DNA of 57,142 nucleotides, from positions 1-57,142 of the forward strand of contig NZ_LFIP02000018.1 in the NCBI RefSeq assembly GCF_001189235.2. The letters are read 5' to 3'. How positions within the stretch are numbered: the first letter of the stretch is position 1; the number at the start of each line of letters is the position of its first letter. Source of the DNA: Bradyrhizobium embrapense (GTDB taxonomy: Bacteria; Pseudomonadota; Alphaproteobacteria; Rhizobiales; Xanthobacteraceae). Below are positions 17,072 through 25,990 of this stretch, piece after piece. A program made the position numbers and the translations under genes. The notes beneath the pieces are model-generated. The model did not search any database. It saw only the letters and a list, made by a program, of their open reading frames with translations, and was not told the origin of the DNA.

Positions 17072-17956
17072 ATGACTGCCCGCATCATCGACGGAAAAGC
17101 CATCGCCGCCGAGCTCAGAGCCCGCGTCGCCGACGAGGTCGCCCGCGTCAAGCGCGACCATGCGCTCACGCCGGGGCTCGCGGTCGTGCTGGTCGGCCAT
17201 GATCCGGCCAGCGAGGTCTATGTTCGCAGCAAGCACACCCAGACCCAGGCCGCCGGCATGGCCTCGTTCGAGCACAAGCTGCCGGAGGACGTGTCGCAGG
17301 CCGATCTGCTGGCGCTGATCGCACAGCTCAACCGCGATCCGAAGGTGCATGGCATCCTGGTGCAGCTGCCGTTGCCGAAAACGCTGCACACCGAAACCAT
17401 CATCAACGCGATCGACCCGGCCAAGGATGTCGACGGCCTGCATCCGAACAATGCCGGCCGGCTCGCCGGCGGCCTCGCCGCGCTGTCGCCCTGCACGCCG
17501 CTCGGCTGCATCATCCTGACCAAGAGCGTGCATGCCTCGCTCGAGGGCATGAATGCGATCGTGATCGGCCGCTCCAATCTGGTCGGCCGTCCCCTGGTGC
17601 AATTGCTGCTGAACGAGAATGCGACGGTGACGATCGCGCATTCGCGCTCGCGCGATCTGCCGAAGCTCTGCGCCCAGGCCGATCTGGTCTATGCCGCGGT
17701 CGGCAAGCCCGAGATGGTGCGCGGCGACTGGCTGAAGCCGGGCGCGACCGTGATCGATGTCGGCATCAACCGCATTCCGGTCGACGGCGGCAAGCCGAAG
17801 CTGGTCGGCGACGTCGCGTTCCAGGAAGCGCTTGGCGTCGCCGGCGCGATCACGCCGGTGCCCGGCGGCGTCGGGCAGATGACGGTCGCGTGCCTGTTGG
17901 TCAACACGCTGCGCGCCGCCTGTGCGATTGCCGGCCTGCCGGCGCCGGCGGTGTGA
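17072..17956 (+). CDS. folD: Bifunctional methylenetetrahydrofolate dehydrogenase/cyclohydrolase FolD
   Basis: A 294-residue enzyme that interconverts 5,10-methylene-THF, methenyl-THF and 10-formyl-THF in one-carbon metabolism. It has the YVRSKHTQT motif with the catalytic lysine (about 56), VQLPLP, PCTPLGC, the NADP-binding GRSNLVGRP and the C-terminal TPVPGGVGQMT. The length is normal. It starts 1 base after the DUF167 stop and is followed by a palindromic repeat that may stabilise the transcript end. Confidence 0.97.
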   Translation: MTARIIDGKAIAAELRARVADEVARVKRDHALTPGLAVVLVGHDPASEVYVRSKHTQTQAAGMASFEHKLPEDVSQADLLALIAQLNRDPKVHGILVQLPLPKTLHTETIINAIDPAKDVDGLHPNNAGRLAGGLAALSPCTPLGCIILTKSVHASLEGMNAIVIGRSNLVGRPLVQLLLNENATVTIAHSRSRDLPKLCAQADLVYAAVGKPEMVRGDWLKPGATVIDVGINRIPVDGGKPKLVGDVAFQEALGVAGAITPVPGGVGQMTVACLLVNTLRAACAIAGLPAPAV

Positions 17957-17978
17957 GTTAGCGGGAAAATCTCTCGGC

Positions 17979-18063
17979 CGTCATTGCGAGCGAAGCGAAG
18001 CAATCCATCGCCCAACGTTCGCGGAACCATGGATTGCTTCGTCGCTACGCTCCTCGCAACGAC
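17979..18063. repeat. CGTCATTGCGAG palindromic repeat, copy 1
   Basis: An imperfect 85-base palindrome beginning CGTCATTGCGAGCGAAGCG and ending CTCGCAACGACG, with arms containing GAAGCAATCCAT and ATGGATTGCTTC. It is the first of four copies here (others at 21883, 40289 and 43177), all just after a plus-strand gene end. Confidence 0.9.
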
Positions 18064-18090
18064 GGGGGAGTCAGACGGACCTCGGTCCTT

Positions 18091-18621
18091 CTACTTCTTC
18101 TTCGCCCGCTCGATGCCTTCGAGGATCAGCTTGCGGGCTTCCTCGGCGTCGCCCCAGCGCAGCACCTTCACCCACTTGCCCTTCTCGAGATCCTTGTAGT
18201 GCTCGAAGAAGTGCTGGATCTGCTGCAGCGTGATGTCGGGCAGGTCGCTGTAGTTGTGCACCTTGTCGTAGCGCTGGGTCAGCTTCGACGACGGCACCGC
18301 GATGATCTTCTCGTCACCGCCGGCCTCGTCCTCCATCAAGAGCACGCCGACCACGCGGACGCTCATCACGGCGCCCGGCACGATCGCGCGGGTGTTGACG
18401 ATCAGCACGTCGCACGGATCGCCGTCGCCCGACAGCGTATGCGGGATGAAGCCGTAATTTCCGGGATAGCGCATCGGCGTGTAGAGGAAGCGGTCCACCA
18501 CCAGCGTGCCGGCCTCCTTGTCCATCTCGTACTTGATGGGCTCGCCGCCGACGGCAACCTCGATGATGACGTTGACGTCGTGGGGCGGGTTTTTTCCGAT
18601 CGATATGGCGTCGATACGCAT
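18091..18621 (-). CDS. ppa: Inorganic pyrophosphatase (family I)
   Basis: A 176-residue soluble pyrophosphatase that hydrolyses PPi and drives biosynthetic reactions. The family I signature DGDPCDVLIV (about 65-74) supplies metal-binding aspartates, and YNYGFIP-type and DEKIIAVP segments match the family. The start is the ATG at 18621 with GGAG upstream; the longer frame would add 39 low-complexity residues. Length is normal for bacteria. Confidence 0.97.
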   Translation of the reverse strand: MRIDAISIGKNPPHDVNVIIEVAVGGEPIKYEMDKEAGTLVVDRFLYTPMRYPGNYGFIPHTLSGDGDPCDVLIVNTRAIVPGAVMSVRVVGVLLMEDEAGGDEKIIAVPSSKLTQRYDKVHNYSDLPDITLQQIQHFFEHYKDLEKGKWVKVLRWGDAEEARKLILEGIERAKKK

Positions 18622-18703
18622 GGATTGCTCCGCGTGGCCTTTTGGAAGTTGAGAACGATGTGATTTTTTGGTTGGCGCCGCCAGGCCGCAAAACAGCACC
18701 GGG

Positions 18704-18721
18704 CCCGGCCTTGGGGCCGGG
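18704..18721 (-). terminator. Hairpin after the acetyltransferase gene
   Basis: A 7-bp G/C stem (CCCGGCC, loop of 4, GGCCGGG) lies 65 bases past the acetyltransferase stop. On the minus strand GTTTTG appears about 12 bases later. It is likely a weak intrinsic terminator between this gene and ppa. Confidence 0.5.
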
Positions 18722-18786
18722 CTGGCCGTCGCGCGCAAACGCTCAGGCTGTTTAGCCTTGCTGCAGCTGCGAGAGAAGCGGGATTT

Positions 18787-19296
18787 TCAGTTGGCCCAGG
18801 CGAAAGCGACCTTGTCGAGCGACTTCGGCCCGAACCGCTCCGAGGAGCGCGCCACCATGCGGCCGCCCAGCGCGCGGTAGAACTCGGTCGCCGGCTCGTT
18901 GTCGGAGAGCGCCCAGATCACCATGGTCTTCAGGCCGCTCTGCAGCAGGTCGCGGCGAGCTGCGGCGAACAGGCGCCGGCCGAAGCCGAGGCCCTGGAAT
19001 TCCGGCCGCAGATAGAGCTCGTAGATCTCGCCTTCGAAGTGCAGGCTGCGGGCGCGGTTGCGGCCGTAATTGGCGTAGCCCGCGATCCGGTCGCCGAACA
19101 CCAGCACGCTGACGCGGCTGCCCTTGCGGATGGCGCTGTCCCACCACTGCGGGCCACGTCGATTGATCAGCTTTTCGAGTTCGGCGCCGGGGATGATTCC
19201 CTGATACGCCGAGCGCCAGGCTTCGTCATGGGTAGACGCCACCGAGGCTGCGTCTGCAGCTTTGGCCGGCCGGACCTCGATTAGCGTTGTGCTCAT
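18787..19296 (-). CDS. GNAT-family N-acetyltransferase
   Basis: A 169-residue acetyl-CoA-dependent acetyltransferase. The acetyl-CoA-binding motif A is at RPEFQGLGFGRRLF (about 97-110), preceded by the strand GEIYELYL, and the C-terminal FYRALGG segment is motif B. The target is unknown; the set resembles RimI-like enzymes acting on small molecules or proteins. The ATG at MSTTLIEV is chosen over an upstream TTG at 19332. It is a single-gene unit. Confidence 0.9.
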   Translation of the reverse strand: MSTTLIEVRPAKAADAASVASTHDEAWRSAYQGIIPGAELEKLINRRGPQWWDSAIRKGSRVSVLVFGDRIAGYANYGRNRARSLHFEGEIYELYLRPEFQGLGFGRRLFAAARRDLLQSGLKTMVIWALSDNEPATEFYRALGGRMVARSSERFGPKSLDKVAFAWAN

Positions 19297-19657
19297 GGAC
19301 GTAATCAAAGCAAGTCGGAGGGCCGCCTTCAAGGTCCATCGTTAATTATCAGTTAACCTGTGGATTTTTTGCATCAGTGTCATGAAAACTTGTACCGAAA
19401 AAGGACACTCGCCCGGCTTGCGCGACCAATCGCCGATCCTAGCCTGTGCAAAGCGTCGATCGCGAGTTCTCTATGGCAATGTCGCAATTCGGGAAAACGC
19501 CGTTCGGAGCTGATTCGGTGTCGGAATTTGCGAATGAATCCAATTGCGACGGGGGTGCGTCGAGCGCGCCGCCGCAGTGGAATTTCGCGCGCGTCCGGCC
19601 TATGGCAGCGGCGGTATTTGCGCGCACCGCGACCGGCTCGATCACGAGCGGACTGCA
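19297..19657. other. Intergenic region with one doubtful small frame
   Basis: This 361-base gap separates the acetyltransferase gene from the divergent DUF2269 operon. The first 100 bases are A/T-rich and may hold both promoters. A plus-strand frame at 19446-19661 (71 codons from its first ATG) overlaps the DUF2269 start by ATGA, which is suggestive of coupling. Its sequence has no recognisable feature and its third-position G/C is only moderate, so I do not call it a gene. Confidence 0.4.
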
Positions 19658-20125
19658 ATGACGCTCTACTTCCTGATCAAATATCTGCATGTGCTCGGCG
19701 CCATCGTGATCCTCGGCACCGGGACCGGGATCGCCGTCTTCATGCTGGCGGCGCATCGCACGCACGATGCGGCTTTCATCGCGCGCACGGCGGCGACCGT
19801 CGTGATCGCGGACATGATCTTCACGCTGAGCGCCGTGCTGCTGCAGCCGGTGAGTGGCGGACTATTGATGATGCTGTCGGCGACAAGCCTGACCGAGCGC
19901 TGGCTGCTGGTTTCGCTGGCGCTCTACGCCCTGGCCGGCGTGTTCTGGGTTCCCGTCATCTTCATGCAGATCGAGATGCGCGACCTCGCGCAGGCGGCCG
20001 CCGAAAAAAGTCTGCCGCTGCCGCCGCGCTACTTTGTGCTGTTTCGCCGCTGGTTCCTGTTCGGGATTCCCGGCTTCGGATCGGTGATGATCATCCTGTG
20101 GCTGATGATCGCGAAGCCGTTTTGA
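19658..20125 (+). CDS. DUF2269-family integral membrane protein
   Basis: A 155-residue inner-membrane protein with four helices, at about 4-26, 45-66, 80-103 and 130-152. The segments KYLHVLGAIVILGTGTG and PVSGGLLM match the DUF2269 family. No function is established. It is followed by the SDR-DoxX fusion (17 bases) and a DCC protein (4-base overlap), and the three form an operon. The genomic pairing of DoxX-like and DCC thiol-redox proteins suggests a role in membrane redox balance, which is inference. Confidence 0.8.
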   Translation: MTLYFLIKYLHVLGAIVILGTGTGIAVFMLAAHRTHDAAFIARTAATVVIADMIFTLSAVLLQPVSGGLLMMLSATSLTERWLLVSLALYALAGVFWVPVIFMQIEMRDLAQAAAEKSLPLPPRYFVLFRRWFLFGIPGFGSVMIILWLMIAKPF

Positions 20126-20142
20126 AGCATGATCCTATTCCC

Positions 20143-21471
20143 ATGAGTGACGATGTATCACACAACATCCTCGTGCTCGGCGCATCCGGCCTGATCGGAC
20201 GCTACCTCACCGACGATCTGCGGGCGCGCGGCTTTCACGTGATCGGAATCGCGCGGCATTTCACGCCTGCGCAAAAGATGAGCGCGGCCGACCTCGAACT
20301 TCCCGTGATGTCGATGGATGCCGCCGCGCTGGCGCAGCTTGTCCGCACGCACGACGTGGATGTCGTGGTGAACTGCCTCGGCGTGCTGCAGGATGGTCCG
20401 GGCAGCGACACAAGCGCGGTGCATCGCGACTTCGTGGCGCGGCTGCTGCAGGCTGTTAGGGACAGCCACCGTGCCATCCGTCTCGTTCACATTTCGATTC
20501 CCGGCACCGCCGAAGAGGATCGCACGGCCTTCAGCACCACCAAGCGCGAGGCCGAACGGCTGATCGCGGCGTCCGGCCTCGCCTACGCGATCCTGCGCCC
20601 GGGTTTTGTCATCGCGCCGTCGGCCTATGGCGGCAGCGCCATGCTGCGCGCGCTCGCGGCGCTGCCGGTCGATCTGCCGGCGGAAGAGGCGGCGACGCCG
20701 TTTCAGCCGGTCGCGGTCGAGGATATCGCCGCCACCATCGCCTGGCTTGCGGCGCGCGATGTCACTGATGAAGCGGTGCGATCGGTGACATGGGATCTGA
20801 TGCAGCCACAGCCGATCTCGCTCGGCGGCGTCATCGCCCGGTTCCGTTGGTCGTTCGGCACGGCGAAACATTTTCGACTTCCGACGCCGCCGTTCCTGAT
20901 CGATCTCGGCGCCCGTCTCGGCGATCTCACGAGCCGCTTGGGGTGGATGCCGCCGCTGCGCTCCAATGCGATTGCCGAACTGCGCCGCGGCGTCACCGGC
21001 GATCCCGCAGGCTGGATCGAAGCGACCGGCATCGTGCCGAAGACGATCGCGCAGGCCGTCGGCGGCCGCCCGGCGACCATTCAGGACAAATGGTTCGCGC
21101 GGCTGTTCCTGATCAAGGCGCTGATCTTCGCAAGCCTCGTGCTGTTCTGGGTTGCGTCCGGCTTCATCGCGCTGGTCATCTCCTATGACGCCGCCGCCGG
21201 CATGCTGAGCGCGCACCATTTCCCGGCTGCCCTGGTCGGGCCGGTGACGGTGCTGACCAGCCTGATGGACATGAGCATCGGTGTGCTGATCGCCTTCCGC
21301 CGCACCGCGGCGTTCGGTCTGGTTGCGGGCATCATTGCCTCGCTCGGCTACATGGCGGGATCTGCGATCCTGACGCCAGATCTCTGGATCGAGCCGCTCG
21401 GCGCGCTGGTGAAGACCGGGCCTGCGATCGTGTTGATGCTGGTCGCGCTGCTGATATTGGACAACCGATGA
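20143..21471 (+). CDS. Atypical SDR fused to a DoxX-like membrane domain
   Basis: A 442-residue two-part protein. Residues 1-290 form an extended/atypical SDR with GASGLIGRYL near 14, the VVVNCLGVLQDG segment, and a TKREAER motif in place of the usual YxxxK. Residues 315-440 contain four helices of the DoxX-like kind (LIKALIFASLVLFWVASGFIA onward). The SDR lobe probably binds NAD(P) but lacks the standard tyrosine, so it may sense or bind rather than reduce. It sits between the DUF2269 gene (17 bases) and the DCC gene (ATGA overlap), so function with those partners at the inner membrane is likely. Confidence 0.85.
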   Translation: MSDDVSHNILVLGASGLIGRYLTDDLRARGFHVIGIARHFTPAQKMSAADLELPVMSMDAAALAQLVRTHDVDVVVNCLGVLQDGPGSDTSAVHRDFVARLLQAVRDSHRAIRLVHISIPGTAEEDRTAFSTTKREAERLIAASGLAYAILRPGFVIAPSAYGGSAMLRALAALPVDLPAEEAATPFQPVAVEDIAATIAWLAARDVTDEAVRSVTWDLMQPQPISLGGVIARFRWSFGTAKHFRLPTPPFLIDLGARLGDLTSRLGWMPPLRSNAIAELRRGVTGDPAGWIEATGIVPKTIAQAVGGRPATIQDKWFARLFLIKALIFASLVLFWVASGFIALVISYDAAAGMLSAHHFPAALVGPVTVLTSLMDMSIGVLIAFRRTAAFGLVAGIIASLGYMAGSAILTPDLWIEPLGALVKTGPAIVLMLVALLILDNR

Positions 21472-21875
21472 GCAAGTGGCCTGACGACGACGTGATCCTC
21501 TATGACGGCGTCTGCATCTTCTGCTCGCGCTGGGTCCGCTTCGTCGTCGCGCGCGACACGACGCGCCGCTTCCGCTTCACGCCGATCCAGTCCGGTTACG
21601 GCACCCGGCTGGCAAGGACCTTCGGCATCGACCCCGATGACCCCGACACCAACGCCGTGGTCCACGGCGGCATCGCCTGGATGAAGTCGGACGCGGCCCT
21701 GACGGTGCTGAGTCATCTCCCCGGCTGGGGCTGGACCCGCGTGCTGTTCGGCGTGCCAAAACCGCTGCGCGATGCGGTCTACAGCCTCATCGCGCGCAAC
21801 CGCTACAAGATCTTCGGGAAGTACGAGACGTGCTTCGTGCCGGATGCCGACATGCGGGCGAGGGTGCTGGAGTAA
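21468..21875 (+). CDS. DCC-family thiol-disulfide oxidoreductase (DUF393)
   Basis: A 135-residue thioredoxin-like protein with the family signature DGVCIFC (Cys16 and Cys19), followed by the FRFTPIQS segment. DCC proteins are predicted thiol oxidoreductases. The start overlaps the stop of the SDR-DoxX gene by four bases, showing tight translational coupling. A palindromic repeat begins eight bases after the stop. Confidence 0.9.
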   Translation: MSKWPDDDVILYDGVCIFCSRWVRFVVARDTTRRFRFTPIQSGYGTRLARTFGIDPDDPDTNAVVHGGIAWMKSDAALTVLSHLPGWGWTRVLFGVPKPLRDAVYSLIARNRYKIFGKYETCFVPDADMRARVLE

Positions 21876-21882
21876 TCCGCGC

Positions 21883-21967
21883 CGTCATTGCGAGGAGCGA
21901 AGCGACGAAGCAATCCATGCTTCGGTTATGCTGCGCGATGGATTGCTTCGCTTCGCTCGCGATGACG
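21883..21967. repeat. CGTCATTGCGAG palindromic repeat, copy 2
   Basis: An 85-base imperfect palindrome with arms CGTCATTGCGAGGAGCGAAG and GCTTCGCTCGCGATGACG. It lies between the convergent DCC gene and the amine oxidase gene, where it could serve both as a transcript-end hairpin. Confidence 0.9.
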
Positions 21968-21973
21968 ATGCGG

Positions 21974-23221
21974 CTACTTGCGCGCCGCCTCCGACACCAC
22001 TTCCTTCGCCGCCCGCTCCCCCGAGTCCCTTGCTCCATGCGCCGTCGAGAAGAAATGCGGTGACGTCGCCTCGCCGGCGAAGAACAGCCGGCCGTCGACC
22101 GGTGCGGCCAGCACGGCGCGCTTGTCGGCGTGGCCGGGCAGCGCGTGCGAGTAGGAGCCGCGGGCGAACGGGTCGTGGGCCCAGCGGGATTCGCTGAGCG
22201 GCGTCAGCTTGCGGCGGAAATCATTGCCGAGGAAGGAGACGATCTCGTCGATGCTGTGGGCGGCGATGGCGCCGTCGCCGGCATCTTCGAGCTGTTGCGC
22301 AAAACGGCCGCCGAAGAAGCCCTCGATGCAGGGCTGGCCGAACGGGCGGATGTGATAGGTGCCCATCTCGGTGCGCATGGTGGCGCCGCGCAGATTGCCT
22401 TCCCTTGGCAGCGCCTCGGGCTCGGCGAGCGCCAGCGTCACCTTGTCGGCAAGGCCGAGCGGCAGGCCGCGCGCGGCGTCGAGCTTGTCGGGCAGCGCAG
22501 GGACAAAGCGGATCGCCTCAATGGCGATCAGATTGGTCGGCACGGTGACGATCGCCTTGTCCGCCTCCAGCACGCCGCGCGATGTCTCGATGCGCAGGCG
22601 CGGGCCTGCGTGATCGATCAGCCTGACCTCGCAGTTCAGCGCGACTGGAACCTGCGCGCCATAGGCCGCGATCAGCGCGCCATAGCCGCGCCGCACCCGC
22701 CAGTTGATGTTGGTATCCTCATAGGCGTCGACGTCGAGGATCGAGACCTGGTCGAGCTCGCAGCCATTCACATAGGTCGAGATCGCATCGATCATCGGGT
22801 TCCAGCGATTGCCGGGCTCGAGGTACAGATTGGCCGGGGAGTCCTTGCCTTGCTGAGCGGCCCGCTCGATTCGATCGTAGAAATCGTCGAGGGCCAGCGT
22901 GAAGTCATCGCGGTCGGCCAGCGGAAACGCCTCGCCGTAGGCCCGTTCGCGCCACGGCGGGAGGTCCTTGTTGAGCTCGAAGCCGAGCTGCTGGGCGATG
23001 CCGACAAAGCTGTTCTGGTCGGCCGAGTGCAGCCAGCCGCAGCCGACGTCGAACACCACGTCGGGCGCGGCCTGGATCGTATGCGCGCGGCCGCCAAGAC
23101 GGTCGCGGGCTTCCAGCACGATGGCGGAAAGACCGCTGCCCTTCAGCGCATGCGCGGCGCCGAGGCCGGCGGCGCCGGCGCCGATGATGGCAACATTGAC
23201 CGTGGAAGGGAGGGAGCTCAT
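21974..23221 (-). CDS. FAD-dependent amine oxidase-like oxidoreductase
   Basis: A 415-residue flavoprotein of the monoamine-oxidase group. The dinucleotide-binding motif is IIGAGAAGLGAAHAL (about 11-25), followed by LEARDRLGGRAHT (the MAO RxGGR motif), and the C-terminal FAD contact is RLFFAGEATS. It oxidises an amine or related substrate to the imine, producing H2O2. The substrate is unknown. There is no signal peptide. It is a single-gene unit on the minus strand. Confidence 0.9.
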   Translation of the reverse strand: MSSLPSTVNVAIIGAGAAGLGAAHALKGSGLSAIVLEARDRLGGRAHTIQAAPDVVFDVGCGWLHSADQNSFVGIAQQLGFELNKDLPPWRERAYGEAFPLADRDDFTLALDDFYDRIERAAQQGKDSPANLYLEPGNRWNPMIDAISTYVNGCELDQVSILDVDAYEDTNINWRVRRGYGALIAAYGAQVPVALNCEVRLIDHAGPRLRIETSRGVLEADKAIVTVPTNLIAIEAIRFVPALPDKLDAARGLPLGLADKVTLALAEPEALPREGNLRGATMRTEMGTYHIRPFGQPCIEGFFGGRFAQQLEDAGDGAIAAHSIDEIVSFLGNDFRRKLTPLSESRWAHDPFARGSYSHALPGHADKRAVLAAPVDGRLFFAGEATSPHFFSTAHGARDSGERAAKEVVSEAARK

Positions 23222-23277
23222 GTCCCGGCTCTAGCACGTCCGCCGCCGGGCCTGAAGCCGCCGCATGCATGACTGTC

Positions 23278-23305
23278 ATCACCCGCGCATGCGCATGCGG
23301 GTGAT
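23278..23305. repeat. Short palindrome upstream of the amine oxidase gene
   Basis: Nine-base arms ATCACCCGC and GCGGGTGAT flank a self-complementary GCATGCGCAT core. It lies 57 bases upstream of the amine oxidase start, so an operator is possible, but it may also end the typA transcript. Confidence 0.4.
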
Positions 23306-23356
23306 CCCGTATTCCGGAGACAGCGGAGATTGAGCCGATCAGCCGCGGCGTACTGG

Positions 23357-23379
23357 GTGCCCCGGTCGAGCCGGGGCAC
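23357..23379. repeat. GTGCCCCGG hairpin after typA
   Basis: Nine-base perfect arms (GTGCCCCGG and CCGGGGCAC) with a 5-base loop lie 12 bases past the typA stop. There is no T run, so it may be a transcript-stabilising hairpin or a repeat rather than an intrinsic terminator. Confidence 0.5.
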
Positions 23380-23391
23380 GACAGATGAGGC

Positions 23392-25218
<1,827 letters not shown>

Positions 25219-25362
25219 GGCTCTTCTTCTGGTCGTGCAATGGTCAGATGCGCGATCTCGCCGGACCAGTTTGGCCGGCCGCTCGCTCGCGTGGCCCCTC
25301 AGGGGCCCGGATCACGCTCATACCCAAGAAATTTGACGGGGACGCATCACCCCAAAAAGGAA

Positions 25363-25382
25363 GCCCGGTCAGAGGACCGGGC
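25363..25382 (-). terminator. Intrinsic terminator of the radical SAM operon
   Basis: An 8-bp perfect stem GCCCGGTC/GACCGGGC with a 4-base loop is followed on the minus strand by TTCCTTTTTGG. It lies about 120 bases past the last small membrane gene and before typA, so it ends the 28959-25501 transcript. Confidence 0.85.
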
Positions 25383-25500
25383 ACCTTGCGCGTTGCGGCG
25401 CAATATAGTCGGAAAACGTCAAAAAACAATGGTTTATTGGCCGTTTTGAGGGCCGATTTTCGCTCCGGAGGCTGGTTTTGATGGGCTTTTCGGGTGTGAT

Positions 25501-25721
25501 TCAGCCTCGCTTCTGCGCACGCGCGAACACGACCAGCCCAAGCCCAACAAGCGTCACCAGCACCGAGACCCCGGTGAGCGGGTTGCCGGAGCCGCCCAGG
25601 GTGACGTTGAGGACCACACAGAGGGCGCCCGGGACCAGCAGAAGCACCCCGACGATCAGCATCAAGATCGTGCAGCCGCCGGCAGTCTCGGTTCTCGTGG
25701 GGGCTGGTCCAGATTGCTCAT
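25501..25721 (-). pseudogene. Small membrane protein, frameshifted in a C run
   Basis: The ATG at 25721 overlaps the stop of the previous gene (ATGA) as expected for the next operon member. The frame stops after 19 codons, MSNLDQPPREPRLPAAARS. The frame one base over stays open from the same place to 25501 and encodes a clear two-helix membrane protein (TAGGCTILMLIVGVLLLVPG, then VLVTLVGLGLVVF). This is similar to the GGCATAFMALFGLFLLLPG stretch of the gene just upstream. One extra C in the five-C run at 25699-25703 (minus strand) would restore a 73-residue protein. Loss of function, slippage-based switching or a sequence error are all possible. Confidence 0.75.
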
Positions 25722-25990
25722 GAGCTTCCCTTGATCGCGGCGCGGACCAGCATCACGCCGGCGAAGCCGACGGCGAGCCCGAGCAGGGCCAGGGAAAGTA
25801 GCGAGGGATCGGGGCGCGAATCGAAGACGGTGCTGCCCCCGATCAGGAGTGCACAGAGCCCGGGCAGCAGCAGGAACAACCCGAATAGCGCCATGAACGC
25901 GGTCGCACAGCCGCCGCGCCGTGGCGGAAGCGGCGAAGGCAGCGAGGGCGGAGATCCGTCCGGATTGATGGGCCGGCTCTCGTCGCTCAT
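25718..25990 (-). CDS. Small two-helix membrane protein of the radical SAM operon
   Basis: A 90-residue protein with a Pro-rich cytosolic-looking N-terminus (1-23). Helix one follows at about 27-51 (GGCATAFMALFGLFLLLPGLCALLIGG) and helix two at about 63-84. It has no known family that I recognise. Its start overlaps the radical SAM stop by four bases and its stop overlaps the start of a paralogue by four bases, so it is translationally coupled to both. The Gly-Gly-Cys at the entry of helix one is shared with the paralogue and might matter for function. A membrane partner for the radical SAM or Lgt-like enzyme is a reasonable guess. Confidence 0.7.
   Translation of the reverse strand: MSDESRPINPDGSPPSLPSPLPPRRGGCATAFMALFGLFLLLPGLCALLIGGSTVFDSRPDPSLLSLALLGLAVGFAGVMLVRAAIKGSS

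Noticed and set aside
19446..19661. Small plus-strand frame overlapping the DUF2269 start by ATGA
   Set aside because: The overlap is attractive, but there is no signal, helix or family feature, and codon bias is weak; left as an unassigned frame.
25478..25723. Plus-strand 81-codon frame
   Set aside because: It is Ser/Pro/Thr-rich and opposite the operon's coupled small membrane gene, whose hydrophobic pattern is convincing.
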